A DNA stretch of 64,000 bases from Microbacterium maritypicum (lineage in GTDB: Bacteria; Actinomycetota; Actinomycetes; Actinomycetales; Microbacteriaceae), in contig NZ_CP168030.1 in assembly GCF_041529975.1 (NCBI RefSeq), positions 3,472,001-3,536,000 on the forward strand, given 5' to 3'. Both the position numbers and the translations under genes were made by a program. Below the pieces are notes generated by a model, which worked only from the letters and a program-made list of their open reading frames with translations, ran no database searches and was not told the origin of the DNA. Positions 42,152 through 50,768 of the stretch are shown in pieces (positions within the stretch are counted from its first letter, which is position 1; each line of letters starts with the position of its first letter).

Positions 42152-42724
42152 ATGGCCCTTCACATCACCGGAGACACCGCCGCCGACGAGCTGCTGACCG
42201 ACAATCCGCTCGCCCTGCTGGTGGGGATGCTGCTGGATCAGCAGGTCCCCATGGAGACCGCGTTCGCCGGTCCGCTCAAGATCGAGCAGCGCACCGGAGC
42301 GGCGGATGCCGCGACCATCGCGCACATGGCACCGGACGAGTTCCTCGAGGCGTTCAAGCAGACGCCCGCCGTGCACCGCTTCCCCGGGTCGATGGCGACG
42401 CGCGTGCAGACGCTGTGCCAGACGCTCGTCGATGACTGGGACGGCGACGCCGCTGCCCTCTGGACCGAGGGCGACCCGGACGGCCCCGAGGTACTGAAGC
42501 GCCTGAAGGCCCTCCCCGGATTCGGCGAACAGAAGGCGAAGATCTTCCTGGCTCTGCTGGGCAAGCAGTACGGCTTCACGGGCGAGGGCTGGCGCGAGGC
42601 ATCCGCTCCCTACGGCGAAGACGGCTCGTATCGCAGCGTCGCCGACATCGTCTCGTCCGAGTCCCTCACGAAGGTGCGCGAGCACAAGAAGGCTATGAAG
42701 GCCGCGGCGAAGGCTCCGAAGTGA
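42152..42724 (+). CDS. HhH-GPD-type base-excision repair protein
   Basis: 190 residues. Small actinobacterial DNA glycosylase-like protein: LLVGMLLDQQVPMETAF near the N-terminus and a helix-hairpin-helix LKALPGFGEQKAKIFLALL in the middle. Probably removes damaged bases; there is no Fe-S cysteine cluster at the C-end. The ATG at 42152 is chosen over an upstream frame (42086). Overlaps the DUF1801 gene by four bases. Confidence 0.85.
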   Translation: MALHITGDTAADELLTDNPLALLVGMLLDQQVPMETAFAGPLKIEQRTGAADAATIAHMAPDEFLEAFKQTPAVHRFPGSMATRVQTLCQTLVDDWDGDAAALWTEGDPDGPEVLKRLKALPGFGEQKAKIFLALLGKQYGFTGEGWREASAPYGEDGSYRSVADIVSSESLTKVREHKKAMKAAAKAPK

Positions 42725-43146
42725 AGCCCACGGGCGATGATGTCGCGGGACTCATCGCCCGCTCCTCCCCCGCCGTCCGACGCCGGGACGCCGAGACGCT
42801 GACCGCACTCATGCAGGAGATCACCGGCCGCGAGCCGCAGACCTGGGGCACGATCATCGGCTTCGGTTCGTGCCACTACCGCTACCCGACCGGCACCGAG
42901 GGCGACAGCGGACTGCTCGGCTTCGCACCCCGCAAGGCCGCGACCACGATCTACCTCTTCGACGGCGTCGGTGCCCACTCCGAGGCTCTCGCCGAGCTCG
43001 GCCCGCATACGACGGGCGTCGGATGCCTGTACATCAAGGACCTGGAGCAGGTCGACCTCGACGTGCTGCGCGGCATCCTCGAACGCTCGCTCGCGTGGGT
43101 CGAAGCCGGCGGCACCCCCGAGGTGCAGCTCACCGTCACCGGTTGA
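42721..43146 (+). CDS. DUF1801 domain protein
   Basis: 141 residues. The small alpha/beta domain has the DUF1801 landmarks TWGTIIGFGSCHYRYPTGTE and GVGCLYIKDLEQVDLDVL. Function unknown; the fold resembles SRPBCC/YdhG-like ligand-binding proteins. The GTG start overlaps the upstream stop (GTGA), so it is co-translated with the DNA-repair protein. A hairpin at 43153 ends the operon. Confidence 0.85.
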   Translation: MKPTGDDVAGLIARSSPAVRRRDAETLTALMQEITGREPQTWGTIIGFGSCHYRYPTGTEGDSGLLGFAPRKAATTIYLFDGVGAHSEALAELGPHTTGVGCLYIKDLEQVDLDVLRGILERSLAWVEAGGTPEVQLTVTG

Positions 43147-43152
43147 CACGCG

Positions 43153-43188
43153 AGACCCGCCCGTGCGGCAGCGGCACGGACGGGTCTT
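43153..43188. terminator. Hairpin between convergent DUF1801 and epoxide hydrolase genes
   Basis: AGACCCGCCCGTGC pairs with GCACGGACGGGTCT with one mismatch around a 7-base loop. TT follows on the plus strand. Confidence 0.75.
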
Positions 43189-43200
43189 CAGTGTGCGGGA

Positions 43201-44349
43201 TCAGGACTGCGTGGCGAAGAATGCGCGGATGTCGTCGGCCAGCAGGTCCGGACGCTCCAGGGCGGCGAAGTGTCCGCCCTCGTCGAAGCGGCTCCAGTGC
43301 ACGATGTTCGTGTTGTCGCGCTCGGCGAAGACCCGGATCGTCTGGAAGTCGTCCGCGAACACGGCGACCCCGGTCCGTGCGGCATTGATCCGCGGCTCGG
43401 CGCCCTCTGCCGCGGCATCCGCCCTGGCGTTCTCCAGGTAGCTGCGGCTCATGCCCGAGGCCGCGTTCGCGAACCAGTTCACGCTGACCTCGAGCAGGAT
43501 CTTCTCGAGCGGCACGAGCGACGTGCCGTTGCCGAACGAGTTGAACAGCTCGCTGTAGGCGAGCAGCCCGACCGGGGAGTCGCTGAGCCCCACCGACACC
43601 GTCTGCGGGCGCGAGGCGTTCATCGTGTTGTAGCCGCCGACGGACTGGAACCACTGCATGTGCTCGAGGCCGGCGTAGTCCGCAGGCTCGAGCTTCTCGA
43701 ACTCCGCCGGGTCGCCCGAGGGGAACGAGAACAGCTGCAGCACGTGGAGTCCGAGGAAGCCCGCGGGCTCGAGCAGACCCAGCTCACGGGCCACCATCGC
43801 GCCGTTGTCGGAGCCGTGGATGCCGTAGCTGTCGTAGCCGAGCCCGCGCATGAGGCGGTCGTACGCCGCGGCGACCCGACCGACCGTCCAGCCCGTCGAG
43901 GCCAGAGGCTGCGAGAACCCGTAGCCCGGAGCATCCGGGATCACGACGTCGAAGGCATCTTCGGCACGGCCGCCGTGAGCCACCGGGTCGACGAGCCGGT
44001 CGATCAGGTCGAGGTAGTCGACCGACGAACCGGGGTAGGTGTGCGCGAGGAGCAGCGGCGTCGCACCCTCGTGAGCCGAGCGCACGTGGAGGAAGTGGAT
44101 GGTCTGGCCGTCGATCTCGGTGGTGAAGTGCGGGACCGCGTTGATCCGCTCCTGGGCCGCAGCCCAGTCGAAGTCTCGCCAGGCGGCGACGGCCTCGCGC
44201 AGGTAGGAGTTGGGGGTGCCGGCATCCCAGTCGTCCGTCGGCGACGGCTGCGGAAGACGGGTGCGGGCGAGGCGATCCTGGAGATCGGCGACCTCGGTGG
44301 CGGAGACCAAGACGGTGAAGGGGCGGAAGGCGAGCGTCGTGTTTTCCAT
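43201..44349 (-). CDS. Epoxide hydrolase family alpha/beta hydrolase
   Basis: 382 residues. Begins with the N-terminal epoxide-hydrolase domain (residues 1-105: VADLQDRLARTRLPQPSPTD), then the alpha/beta-hydrolase core: LLLAHTYPGSSVDYLDL, DAPGYGFSQPL, nucleophile elbow GIHGSDNGAMVAREL with Asp, and catalytic His in DEGGHFAALERPD. Related to juvenile-hormone/microsomal-type hydrolases. The start at 44347-44349 is supported by TACCTT six bases upstream; an earlier ATG (44370) overlaps that promoter. Divergent from a WYL regulator that probably controls it. Confidence 0.9.
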   Translation of the reverse strand: MENTTLAFRPFTVLVSATEVADLQDRLARTRLPQPSPTDDWDAGTPNSYLREAVAAWRDFDWAAAQERINAVPHFTTEIDGQTIHFLHVRSAHEGATPLLLAHTYPGSSVDYLDLIDRLVDPVAHGGRAEDAFDVVIPDAPGYGFSQPLASTGWTVGRVAAAYDRLMRGLGYDSYGIHGSDNGAMVARELGLLEPAGFLGLHVLQLFSFPSGDPAEFEKLEPADYAGLEHMQWFQSVGGYNTMNASRPQTVSVGLSDSPVGLLAYSELFNSFGNGTSLVPLEKILLEVSVNWFANAASGMSRSYLENARADAAAEGAEPRINAARTGVAVFADDFQTIRVFAERDNTNIVHWSRFDEGGHFAALERPDLLADDIRAFFATQS

Positions 44350-44355
44350 ATCTCG

Positions 44356-44361
44356 AAGGTA
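44356..44361 (-). promoter_or_regulatory. -10 element, leaderless epoxide hydrolase gene
   Basis: TACCTT (minus strand) ends six bases before the ATG at 44349. Confidence 0.5.
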
Positions 44362-44368
44362 GAAGGGC

Positions 44369-44391
44369 ATTAGGTTGGATTCGTTCCTAAT
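44369..44391. promoter_or_regulatory. Inverted repeat ATTAGG-N11-CCTAAT in the divergent promoter
   Basis: Perfect 6-base arms 23 bases end to end sit between the two divergent -10 regions (TACCTT minus, TAATAA at 44388-44393 plus). Placement suits an operator for the WYL-domain regulator. Confidence 0.55.
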
Positions 44392-44417
44392 AAACAGATC
44401 ACTTTCGAGGAGTTCCG

Positions 44418-45377
44418 ATGGCCGACCCGACCGCTCGTCTGCTCGCGTTGCTGGCCCTCTTGCAGACCGGTCCGGAGCGCTCCGGAAGCGACCTCGCGTC
44501 GCGTCTCGGGGTCTCGGCGCGCACCGTGCGACACGACATCGAGCGACTGCGCGACCTCGGCTATCCCGTCGACGCCACGCGAGGGTCCGTCGGCGGCTAC
44601 CGGCTCGGTGCCGGAGGGAAGCTGCCGCCCCTGCTGCTCGACGACGAGGAGGCGGTGGCCGTCACCGTCGGTCTCCGCGCGGCGGCCGGTATCGCCGGAA
44701 TCGCGGAGTCGAGCGCCAGAGCCCTCGCCAAGCTGGAACAGGTGCTGCCGTCGCACCTGCGCCCCACGGTCGACGCCCTGCGATCGAGCGTCGAGCGCGC
44801 ACCGGAGAACAACGACACGGATGCCCCGGACCCCGAAGTCGACGCCGCGTCGCTGCAGGCCATCGCGAGCGCGATCCGCAACGGGGAATGGCTGCGCTTC
44901 GACTACGACGGAGCGCCCGTGCTGGTCGAGCCGTACCGGCTGCTCACCTGGGTGCGGCGGTGGTACCTCGTGGCCCGCGATCCGCAGACCGACGAATGGG
45001 GAACCTACCGCGTCGACTGGATGGAGCTGCGGATGCCGACGCATCGCCGCTTCGATCCGCAGCCGCTCCCCGGGGGCGACTACACGGCGTTCGCGATGCG
45101 GACCATCGCGGTGAGCGGCTGGAAGGTGCACGCCCGACTGCGGATCGACGCACCCGCCGAGGCCGTGCTCGACCGGATCCATGCCGCGGTCGGCGTGGTC
45201 GAACCGGTCGACGACGAGCACTGCATCCTCGTCACGGGTGCGGACAGCCTCGACACCGTCGCCGCCTACATCGGGATGCTGATGATGGACTTCACGGTCG
45301 AGAGCCCGCCCGAGCTGCTCCCGCGGCTGCAGCTGCTCTCCGAGCGGTATGCGCGGGCGGTCGCCGGGAGCGCATGA
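44418..45377 (+). CDS. WYL-domain helix-turn-helix transcriptional regulator
   Basis: 319 residues. The N-terminal HTH (residues 1-60) reads SGSDLASRLGVSARTVRHDI, ERLRDLGYPVDATRG; the WYL domain (about 150-215) contains RRWYLVARDPQTDEWGTYRV; a C-terminal WCX-like region follows. Such proteins bind nucleotides or other small ligands and act as single-gene regulators. GAGGAG-type site upstream of the ATG. Probably controls itself and the divergent epoxide hydrolase. Confidence 0.9.
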   Translation: MADPTARLLALLALLQTGPERSGSDLASRLGVSARTVRHDIERLRDLGYPVDATRGSVGGYRLGAGGKLPPLLLDDEEAVAVTVGLRAAAGIAGIAESSARALAKLEQVLPSHLRPTVDALRSSVERAPENNDTDAPDPEVDAASLQAIASAIRNGEWLRFDYDGAPVLVEPYRLLTWVRRWYLVARDPQTDEWGTYRVDWMELRMPTHRRFDPQPLPGGDYTAFAMRTIAVSGWKVHARLRIDAPAEAVLDRIHAAVGVVEPVDDEHCILVTGADSLDTVAAYIGMLMMDFTVESPPELLPRLQLLSERYARAVAGSA

Positions 45378-45412
45378 AAGACCCCGCCGGCCACTCGGGC
45401 CGACGGGGTCTT
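45378..45412. terminator. Bidirectional terminator hairpin
   Basis: AAGACCCCGCCGGCC pairs with GGCCGACGGGGTCTT, one mismatch, around a short loop; AA/TT ends on both sides. Sits between convergent WYL regulator and glycyl-tRNA synthetase genes. Confidence 0.8.
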
Positions 45413-45425
45413 GATCGCGGGAACC

Positions 45426-46811
45426 TCAGGCGCCGCGCAGACGCTCCGCGAGGTACGCGTGCAGCTCATCGATCGCGACGCGCTCCTGCGCCATGGTGTC
45501 GCGGTCGCGCACCGTGACGGCACGGTCGTCGAGCGAGTCGAAGTCGACCGTGACGCAGAACGGGGTGCCGATCTCGTCCTGGCGACGGTAGCGGCGACCG
45601 ATCGCACCGGCGTCGTCGAAGTCGACGGCCCAGGAGCTGCGGAGCGTGTCGGCGACCTCGCGGGCGAGCGGCGACAGCTTCTCGTTGCGCGACAACGGCA
45701 GCACGGCGGCCTTGACCGGGGCGAGGCGCGGGTCGAGCTTGAGCACCGTGCGCACATCGGTGCCGCCCTTGGCGTTGGGCACCTGCTCCTCGCGGTACGC
45801 GTCGACGAGGAACGCCATCATGGCGCGGGTGAGACCGAACGACGGCTCGATCACGTACGGGGTGTAGCGCTCCCCGGTGGCCTGGTCGAAGTACGTCAGG
45901 CTCTGGCCCGACGCCTCGCTGTGGCTGGAGAGGTCGTAGTCGGTGCGGTTGGCGACGCCCATGAGCTCGCCCCACTCCTTGCCCGCGAAGCCGAACTTGT
46001 ACTCGACGTCGATCGTGCCGGCCGAGTAGTGCGCGCGGTCGTCTTCGGGCACGTCGAACTGACGCATGTTCTCGGGGTCGATGCCCAGGTCGATGAACCA
46101 GTTCCAGCAGGCCTCGACCCAGTGCTCGAACCACTCCTGCGCCTCAGCCGGGGGCGTGAAGAACTCGATCTCCATCTGCTCGAACTCGCGGGTGCGGAAG
46201 ATGAAGTTGCCGGGGGTGATCTCGTTGCGGAACGCCTTGCCGACCTGGCCGATGCCGAACGGCGGCTTCTTGCGGCTCGCGGTGAGCACGTTCGAGAAGT
46301 TCACGAAGATGCCCTGCGCCGTCTCGGGGCGCAGGAAGTACAGGCCCGACTCGTCGTCGACGACCCCGAGGTACGTCTTCACCAGACCGGAGAACGCCTT
46401 GGGCTCGGTGTACTGCCCCTTGGTGCCGCAGTTCGGGCAGGGGATGTCGGCGAGACCGTTCTCGGCCTTGCGGCCCTTGCGCGCCTCGAAGTCCTCGATG
46501 AGGTTGTCGGCGCGGAAGCGCTTGTGGCACTGCAGGCACTCGACCAGCGGATCGGTGAACGTGGCGACGTGACCCGACGCCTCCCACACGCGCTTGGGGA
46601 GGATGATGCTGGAGTCGAGGCCGACCATGTCGCCACGGCCGCGCACGAACGTCTGCCACCACTGGCGACGGATGTTCTCCTTGAGCTCCGTACCGAGGGG
46701 CCCGTAGTCCCAGGCCGATCGAGAACCGCCGTAGATCTCACCCGCTTGGAACACGAACCCGCGGTGGCGGGCGAGGGCGATGACCTTGTCGAGGCGGGAC
46801 TGTTCGGCCAT
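45426..46811 (-). CDS. glyS: Glycyl-tRNA synthetase, alpha2 type
   Basis: 461 residues. Class II synthetase charging tRNA-Gly. [20 protein letters not shown] at the start, zinc cysteines in CLQCHKRF and CPNCGTKG, motif 2 [20 protein letters not shown], motif 3 [14 protein letters not shown], and the C-terminal anticodon domain. Single-subunit type as in other actinobacteria. The start at 46809-46811 has GGAG upstream; an ATG 16 codons earlier lies in the leader. TAGAAT (46863-46868) is a good -10, giving a ~50-base leader with a CCCGTG-AA-CACGGG hairpin. Confidence 0.95.
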   Translation of the reverse strand: MAEQSRLDKVIALARHRGFVFQAGEIYGGSRSAWDYGPLGTELKENIRRQWWQTFVRGRGDMVGLDSSIILPKRVWEASGHVATFTDPLVECLQCHKRFRADNLIEDFEARKGRKAENGLADIPCPNCGTKGQYTEPKAFSGLVKTYLGVVDDESGLYFLRPETAQGIFVNFSNVLTASRKKPPFGIGQVGKAFRNEITPGNFIFRTREFEQMEIEFFTPPAEAQEWFEHWVEACWNWFIDLGIDPENMRQFDVPEDDRAHYSAGTIDVEYKFGFAGKEWGELMGVANRTDYDLSSHSEASGQSLTYFDQATGERYTPYVIEPSFGLTRAMMAFLVDAYREEQVPNAKGGTDVRTVLKLDPRLAPVKAAVLPLSRNEKLSPLAREVADTLRSSWAVDFDDAGAIGRRYRRQDEIGTPFCVTVDFDSLDDRAVTVRDRDTMAQERVAIDELHAYLAERLRGA

Positions 46812-46862
46812 GGTGGCTCCAATGGTCGGATGCGGGAGAAGACCCGTGAACACGGGCACCTC

Positions 46863-46868
46863 ATTCTA
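46863..46868 (-). promoter_or_regulatory. glyS: -10 element TAGAAT of glyS
   Basis: TAGAAT on the minus strand, about 50 bases before the start. The leader holds a perfect 6-bp hairpin (46843-46856). I see no T-box specifier or terminator structure. Confidence 0.45.
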
Positions 46869-46912
46869 TCCGTCGTCCCGCGCGGGACCTGGCCCCTCGG
46901 CCCACCGCGGAG

Positions 46913-46918
46913 TACCGT
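46913..46918 (+). promoter_or_regulatory. -10 element, leaderless peptide transporter gene
   Basis: TACCGT ends six bases before the ATG at 46925. Confidence 0.45.
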
Positions 46919-46924
46919 CCTGGG

Positions 46925-48394
46925 ATGAGCACTTCTGCGCGCACTCGGCGGACCCGCGACGAAGACACCCGCTTCTTCGGCCAACCCTGGGCGCTCGTGC
47001 ACATCTTCGGCGTCGAGATGTGGGAGCGGTTCAGCTTCTACGGCATGCAGGGCATCCTGCTCATCTACCTGTACTTCGAGATGACCGAGGGTGGCCTCGG
47101 CATCCCCAAGGCGGTCGCGGGCGGCATCGTGGGCGCGTACGGAGGGTCGGTCTACCTGTCGACGATCCTCGGGGCCTGGCTCGCCGACCGCCTGTTCGGC
47201 GCGGAGCGGGTGCTGTTCGTGAGCGCGATGGTGATCGTGGCGGGCCACCTCGCCCTGGCGTTGCTCCCCGGGGCGGTCGGCGTCGGCGTCGGCCTCGTGC
47301 TCGTGGCACTGGGATCCGGCGGACTCAAGGCGAACGCCACATCGGTCGTCGGCAGCCTCTACAGCGCCGACGACCCGCGACGGGATGCCGGCTTCTCGCT
47401 GTTCTACCTGGGCATCAACCTCGGCGCTTTCCTGGGCCCGATCCTCACCGGCATCCTGCAGTCCTCGCTCGGCTTCCACTACGGCTTCGGACTTGCGGCC
47501 ATCGGGATGACACTCGGGCTCATCCAGTACTCGTTCGGCCGCAAGGCGCTGCCCGCCTCGGCGCGGGAGGTGCCGAACCCCCTCCCGAAGTCCCGCTATC
47601 CGCTGGTCGGACTCATCGCGGCCGCCGCGATCGTGCTCATCGCCGTCCTGGTGCTCACCGGCGTGATCCGACCCGACAACCTCGCCACCCTGGTGATCGG
47701 TGTCACGATCGTCGCCGCGATCACCTACTTCTCCGTGATCCTCGGCAGCCGTCGCATCGACGCGACCGAACGATCGCGGGTGTGGGCGTTCCTGCCGCTG
47801 TTCATCACGAGCGTCGCGTTCTGGTCGCTGTATCAGCAGCAGTTCACGGTGCTGACGATCTACTCCGACCAGCGTCTGAACCGCAACCTGTTCGGCTGGG
47901 AGATGCCCGTCTCCTGGGTGCAGTCGATCAACCCGGTCTTCATCATCATCCTGTCCGGTGTCTTCGCCGCGATCTGGACCAAGCTCGGAAAGCGTCAACC
48001 ATCGACGCCCGTGAAGTTCGCGCTCGCGGCGATCATCATGGGATCGGCGTTCCTGCTCTTCCTGCCGTTCGCCGGCGGCGGGGAGAACTCCACGCCGCTG
48101 CTGGCGATCGTCGGGATCCTCTTCGTGTTCACGGTGGCGGAGCTGCTCATCTCGCCGGTCGGCCTGTCGGCCGCCACGAAGCTCGCACCTGGCGTGTTCC
48201 GCACGCAGATGGTCGCGCTGTTCTTCCTGTCGATCGCGCTGGGGACGGCGATCTCCGGCTGGCTGGTGCAGTTCTACAACCCCGACGACGAGGTGCCCTT
48301 CTTCTCGATCCTGGGGGGGATTGCCATCGTCGTCGGCATCGGGCTGCTGCTGAGCGTCAAGCCCGTGCTGAAGCTCATGCGCGGGGTGCGCTGA
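46925..48394 (+). CDS. POT/PTR-family proton-coupled peptide transporter
   Basis: 489 residues, 14 predicted membrane segments. EMWERFSFYGMQGIL carries the ExxER proton-coupling motif of the family; FYLGINLGAFLGPILTG is the second POT signature. Imports di- and tripeptides with protons. Single gene, divergent from glyS. Confidence 0.93.
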   Translation: MSTSARTRRTRDEDTRFFGQPWALVHIFGVEMWERFSFYGMQGILLIYLYFEMTEGGLGIPKAVAGGIVGAYGGSVYLSTILGAWLADRLFGAERVLFVSAMVIVAGHLALALLPGAVGVGVGLVLVALGSGGLKANATSVVGSLYSADDPRRDAGFSLFYLGINLGAFLGPILTGILQSSLGFHYGFGLAAIGMTLGLIQYSFGRKALPASAREVPNPLPKSRYPLVGLIAAAAIVLIAVLVLTGVIRPDNLATLVIGVTIVAAITYFSVILGSRRIDATERSRVWAFLPLFITSVAFWSLYQQQFTVLTIYSDQRLNRNLFGWEMPVSWVQSINPVFIIILSGVFAAIWTKLGKRQPSTPVKFALAAIIMGSAFLLFLPFAGGGENSTPLLAIVGILFVFTVAELLISPVGLSAATKLAPGVFRTQMVALFFLSIALGTAISGWLVQFYNPDDEVPFFSILGGIAIVVGIGLLLSVKPVLKLMRGVR

Positions 48395-48427
48395 GCGCGT
48401 CCCGCATCGGCGATCCGGCCGCCCGGC

Positions 48428-49117
48428 TCAGGCAGTGAAGAGGTAGCCGCGCGCGTTGTCGTAGCCGGCGATGGTCAGGCCGCTGCCGAGCAGCCCCTCC
48501 ATCTGCGCACGCAGGCGCAGCCGCCACTCGTGGGCGGCCGCCGGGTCGGAGACGCGCATCGCCTCGATGTCGGCGGGGATCTCGAGGGTCTCGACCACCG
48601 CGTCGTCGGCCGGGGGCTTGGCGATGTCGGCGAGCGCCCACTCGACGTCCAGCCGGTCGCTCTCGTCACCCGCGTCGCCACCGCCGAAGATGCCGTAGCG
48701 GTTCACGGAGTAGCCGGTGGCACGGGCGCCCAGCACCGAGAAGAAGAAGTGCGCGTTGCGCGCCACGAGCGGGTCGAACACCCAGGTGATGCGCCCGACG
48801 TCGCGCGAGAACGCCCACTGACGCTGGTGCTCCTTGAGCTCGCGACCCCAGCCGCGCCCGCGGTACTCCGGCAGCAGCGCCGTGATGTGCGAATGCATCG
48901 CACGTCGGGCGGGCTCGCCGAAGAAGGCGATGGAGGCGCCGACCATGCGCTCCTCGTCGCCCTCGCCGTCGAAGAAGCCGACGACGTAGTTGCCCGACTG
49001 CTGCAGGGCGCGCAGGGTGCCGGCATCCACCACGCGCTGCGGACCCCGGATGGAGTCGAGCAGGCCCTGCGCGTCGAGGATGAGTTCAACGGTGTCGAGA
49101 TCGCGGATGGTTCGCAC
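48428..49117 (-). CDS. GNAT-superfamily acetyltransferase-like protein
   Basis: 229 residues. The acetyl-CoA loop appears as LLPEYRGRGWGRELKEHQRQ (about 80-100), then ITWVFDPLVARNAHFFF, as in the predicted GNAT proteins of COG3375. Substrate unknown. The GTG start (VRTIRDLDTV) is supported by CAGACT six bases upstream at 49124-49129. Confidence 0.8.
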   Translation of the reverse strand: MRTIRDLDTVELILDAQGLLDSIRGPQRVVDAGTLRALQQSGNYVVGFFDGEGDEERMVGASIAFFGEPARRAMHSHITALLPEYRGRGWGRELKEHQRQWAFSRDVGRITWVFDPLVARNAHFFFSVLGARATGYSVNRYGIFGGGDAGDESDRLDVEWALADIAKPPADDAVVETLEIPADIEAMRVSDPAAAHEWRLRLRAQMEGLLGSGLTIAGYDNARGYLFTA

Positions 49118-49123
49118 GCACCC

Positions 49124-49129
49124 AGTCTG
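49124..49129 (-). promoter_or_regulatory. -10-like CAGACT before the GNAT gene
   Basis: Minus strand, six bases before the GTG at 49117. Confidence 0.35.
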
Positions 49130-49204
49130 CCCCTCCTGGGCCCGTTCGAGGAAACGGGACCGCGATCAGACCTCTCCGACGACCCCGCACCGTCGGATCG
49201 CCGA

Positions 49205-49210
49205 TAGCCT
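49205..49210 (+). promoter_or_regulatory. -10 element, leaderless MFS gene
   Basis: TAGCCT ends six bases before the GTG at 49217. Confidence 0.5.
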
Positions 49211-49216
49211 GAGCCG

Positions 49217-50659
49217 GTGGGTGCGAACGACGACAGAGCCAGGAAGCGCCTCTCCCGAACCCCGCCGAAGTGGGCGATCGTCGCGGTCCTCGCCTTCGCG
49301 GGGCTCTGCTCGTCGTTCATGTTCACGCTCGTCGTGCCGTTGCAGGCCGAGCTGCCGCAACTGCTGAACGCGTCCCGCGAGGACACCACCTGGGTCGTCA
49401 CGATCACGCTGCTGGTGGCCGCGGTCGCCACGCCGATCTCCGGCCGACTGGGCGACATGTACGGCAAACGCCGCGTCGTGATCGTGCTGCTCGCGATCCT
49501 GATCCTCGGCTCGGTGATCGCCGCGGTCTCCGGCTCGATCATCGGCGTGATCGTCGGGCGCGCACTCCAGGGCGCCGTGACGGGCGTCGTCCCCCTCGGC
49601 ATCGCGATCATGCGCGACGTGCTGCCGACCGAGCGGCTCGGCACCGCGGTCGCCCTGATGAGCGCGACCATGGGCGTCGGCGGCGCGATCGGCATGCCCG
49701 TCGCCGCACTCCTCGCCCAGAACGCCGACTGGCACATGCTGTTCTGGCTCGCGGCCGCGCTCGGCGTCGTCGGACTGCTGCTCGTGCTGGCCGTGATCCC
49801 CGAGGATGTGCTCCGCTCCCCCGGGCGCCTCGATGTGCTCGGCGCCATCGGGCTGGCCATCGGCCTCACCGGCATCCTGCTCTTCGTCTCCCGGGGTGCG
49901 CAGTGGGGCTGGACCTCACCCCTCACACTGGTCTGCATCATCGGCGGGCTGGCCGTGCTGCTGGTGTGGGGCTGGTACCAGCTGCGCACGAAGGACCCGC
50001 TGCTCGACCTGCGGGTGGCGGCGCGCCCCGCCGTACTGTTCACCAACATCGCCGCGATCGGCATGGGGTTCGCACTGTTCGCCTCGAACGTGACGTTCCC
50101 GCAGCTGCTCGAGATGCCCGCGGTCGGCGGCGCCGGTTTCGGGCTCGACATGCTCGCGGCGTCCCTCGTGATCATGCCCGCCGGCCTCGTGATGATGGTG
50201 ATCTCACCGCTCTCCGGCTGGCTCGAGCGCACGGTCGGACCGCGGCCGCTGTTCACCGTCGGCGCCGGCGCGATCGTGCTCGCCTACGTGTTCGTGCTGC
50301 TGTGGTCTTCCGAGGTGTGGCACATCTTCGTCGCCAACATCTTCATCGGAGTCGGCATCGGCTTCACCTTCGCCGCGATGCCCATGATCATCATGCGGTC
50401 GGTGCCGGCGAACGAGACCGGCGCCTCGAACGGCCTGAACGCCCTGTTCCGCTCGGTCGGCACCTCGAGCGCCTCGGCCGTGATGGGCGGCGTGCTCGCG
50501 GCGATGAGCATCGACGTCGACGGTGTCGCGGTTCCGACCCGCGCCGCGTTCGAGGTGTGCTTCTGGCTCGCGATCGCCGCCGGCATCATCGCGGTCGTGC
50601 TGTCGCTCTTCATCCCGAAGCAGCGCAGCTCCGAGCAGCATCCGTCCCTGCCCGGCTGA
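49217..50659 (+). CDS. MFS transporter, DHA2-like 14-TM drug exporter
   Basis: 480 residues with 14 predicted membrane segments. Motif A between segments 2 and 3 is GRLGDMYGKRRVVI; the antiporter-type motif C region is ATMGVGGAIGMPVAA. Likely a proton-driven exporter; substrate unknown. Single gene. The 109 bases after it (50660-50768) hold a weak CTCCCCGC/GCGGGAG hairpin only. Confidence 0.9.
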   Translation: MGANDDRARKRLSRTPPKWAIVAVLAFAGLCSSFMFTLVVPLQAELPQLLNASREDTTWVVTITLLVAAVATPISGRLGDMYGKRRVVIVLLAILILGSVIAAVSGSIIGVIVGRALQGAVTGVVPLGIAIMRDVLPTERLGTAVALMSATMGVGGAIGMPVAALLAQNADWHMLFWLAAALGVVGLLLVLAVIPEDVLRSPGRLDVLGAIGLAIGLTGILLFVSRGAQWGWTSPLTLVCIIGGLAVLLVWGWYQLRTKDPLLDLRVAARPAVLFTNIAAIGMGFALFASNVTFPQLLEMPAVGGAGFGLDMLAASLVIMPAGLVMMVISPLSGWLERTVGPRPLFTVGAGAIVLAYVFVLLWSSEVWHIFVANIFIGVGIGFTFAAMPMIIMRSVPANETGASNGLNALFRSVGTSSASAVMGGVLAAMSIDVDGVAVPTRAAFEVCFWLAIAAGIIAVVLSLFIPKQRSSEQHPSLPG

Positions 50660-50768
50660 GTTCCGCTCCCCGCGCCGTCAGCGGGAGATCGTGCGCGGGT
50701 CCGGGTCGCCGTCTCGCGGCGGTCGCAGCCGGTCCGGGATCGGCCACGCCAACGACACGGAACCGCTC

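Noticed and set aside
46812..46868. T-box leader before glyS
   Set aside because: The ~50-base leader has one small hairpin but no specifier loop, T-box sequence or terminator; too short.
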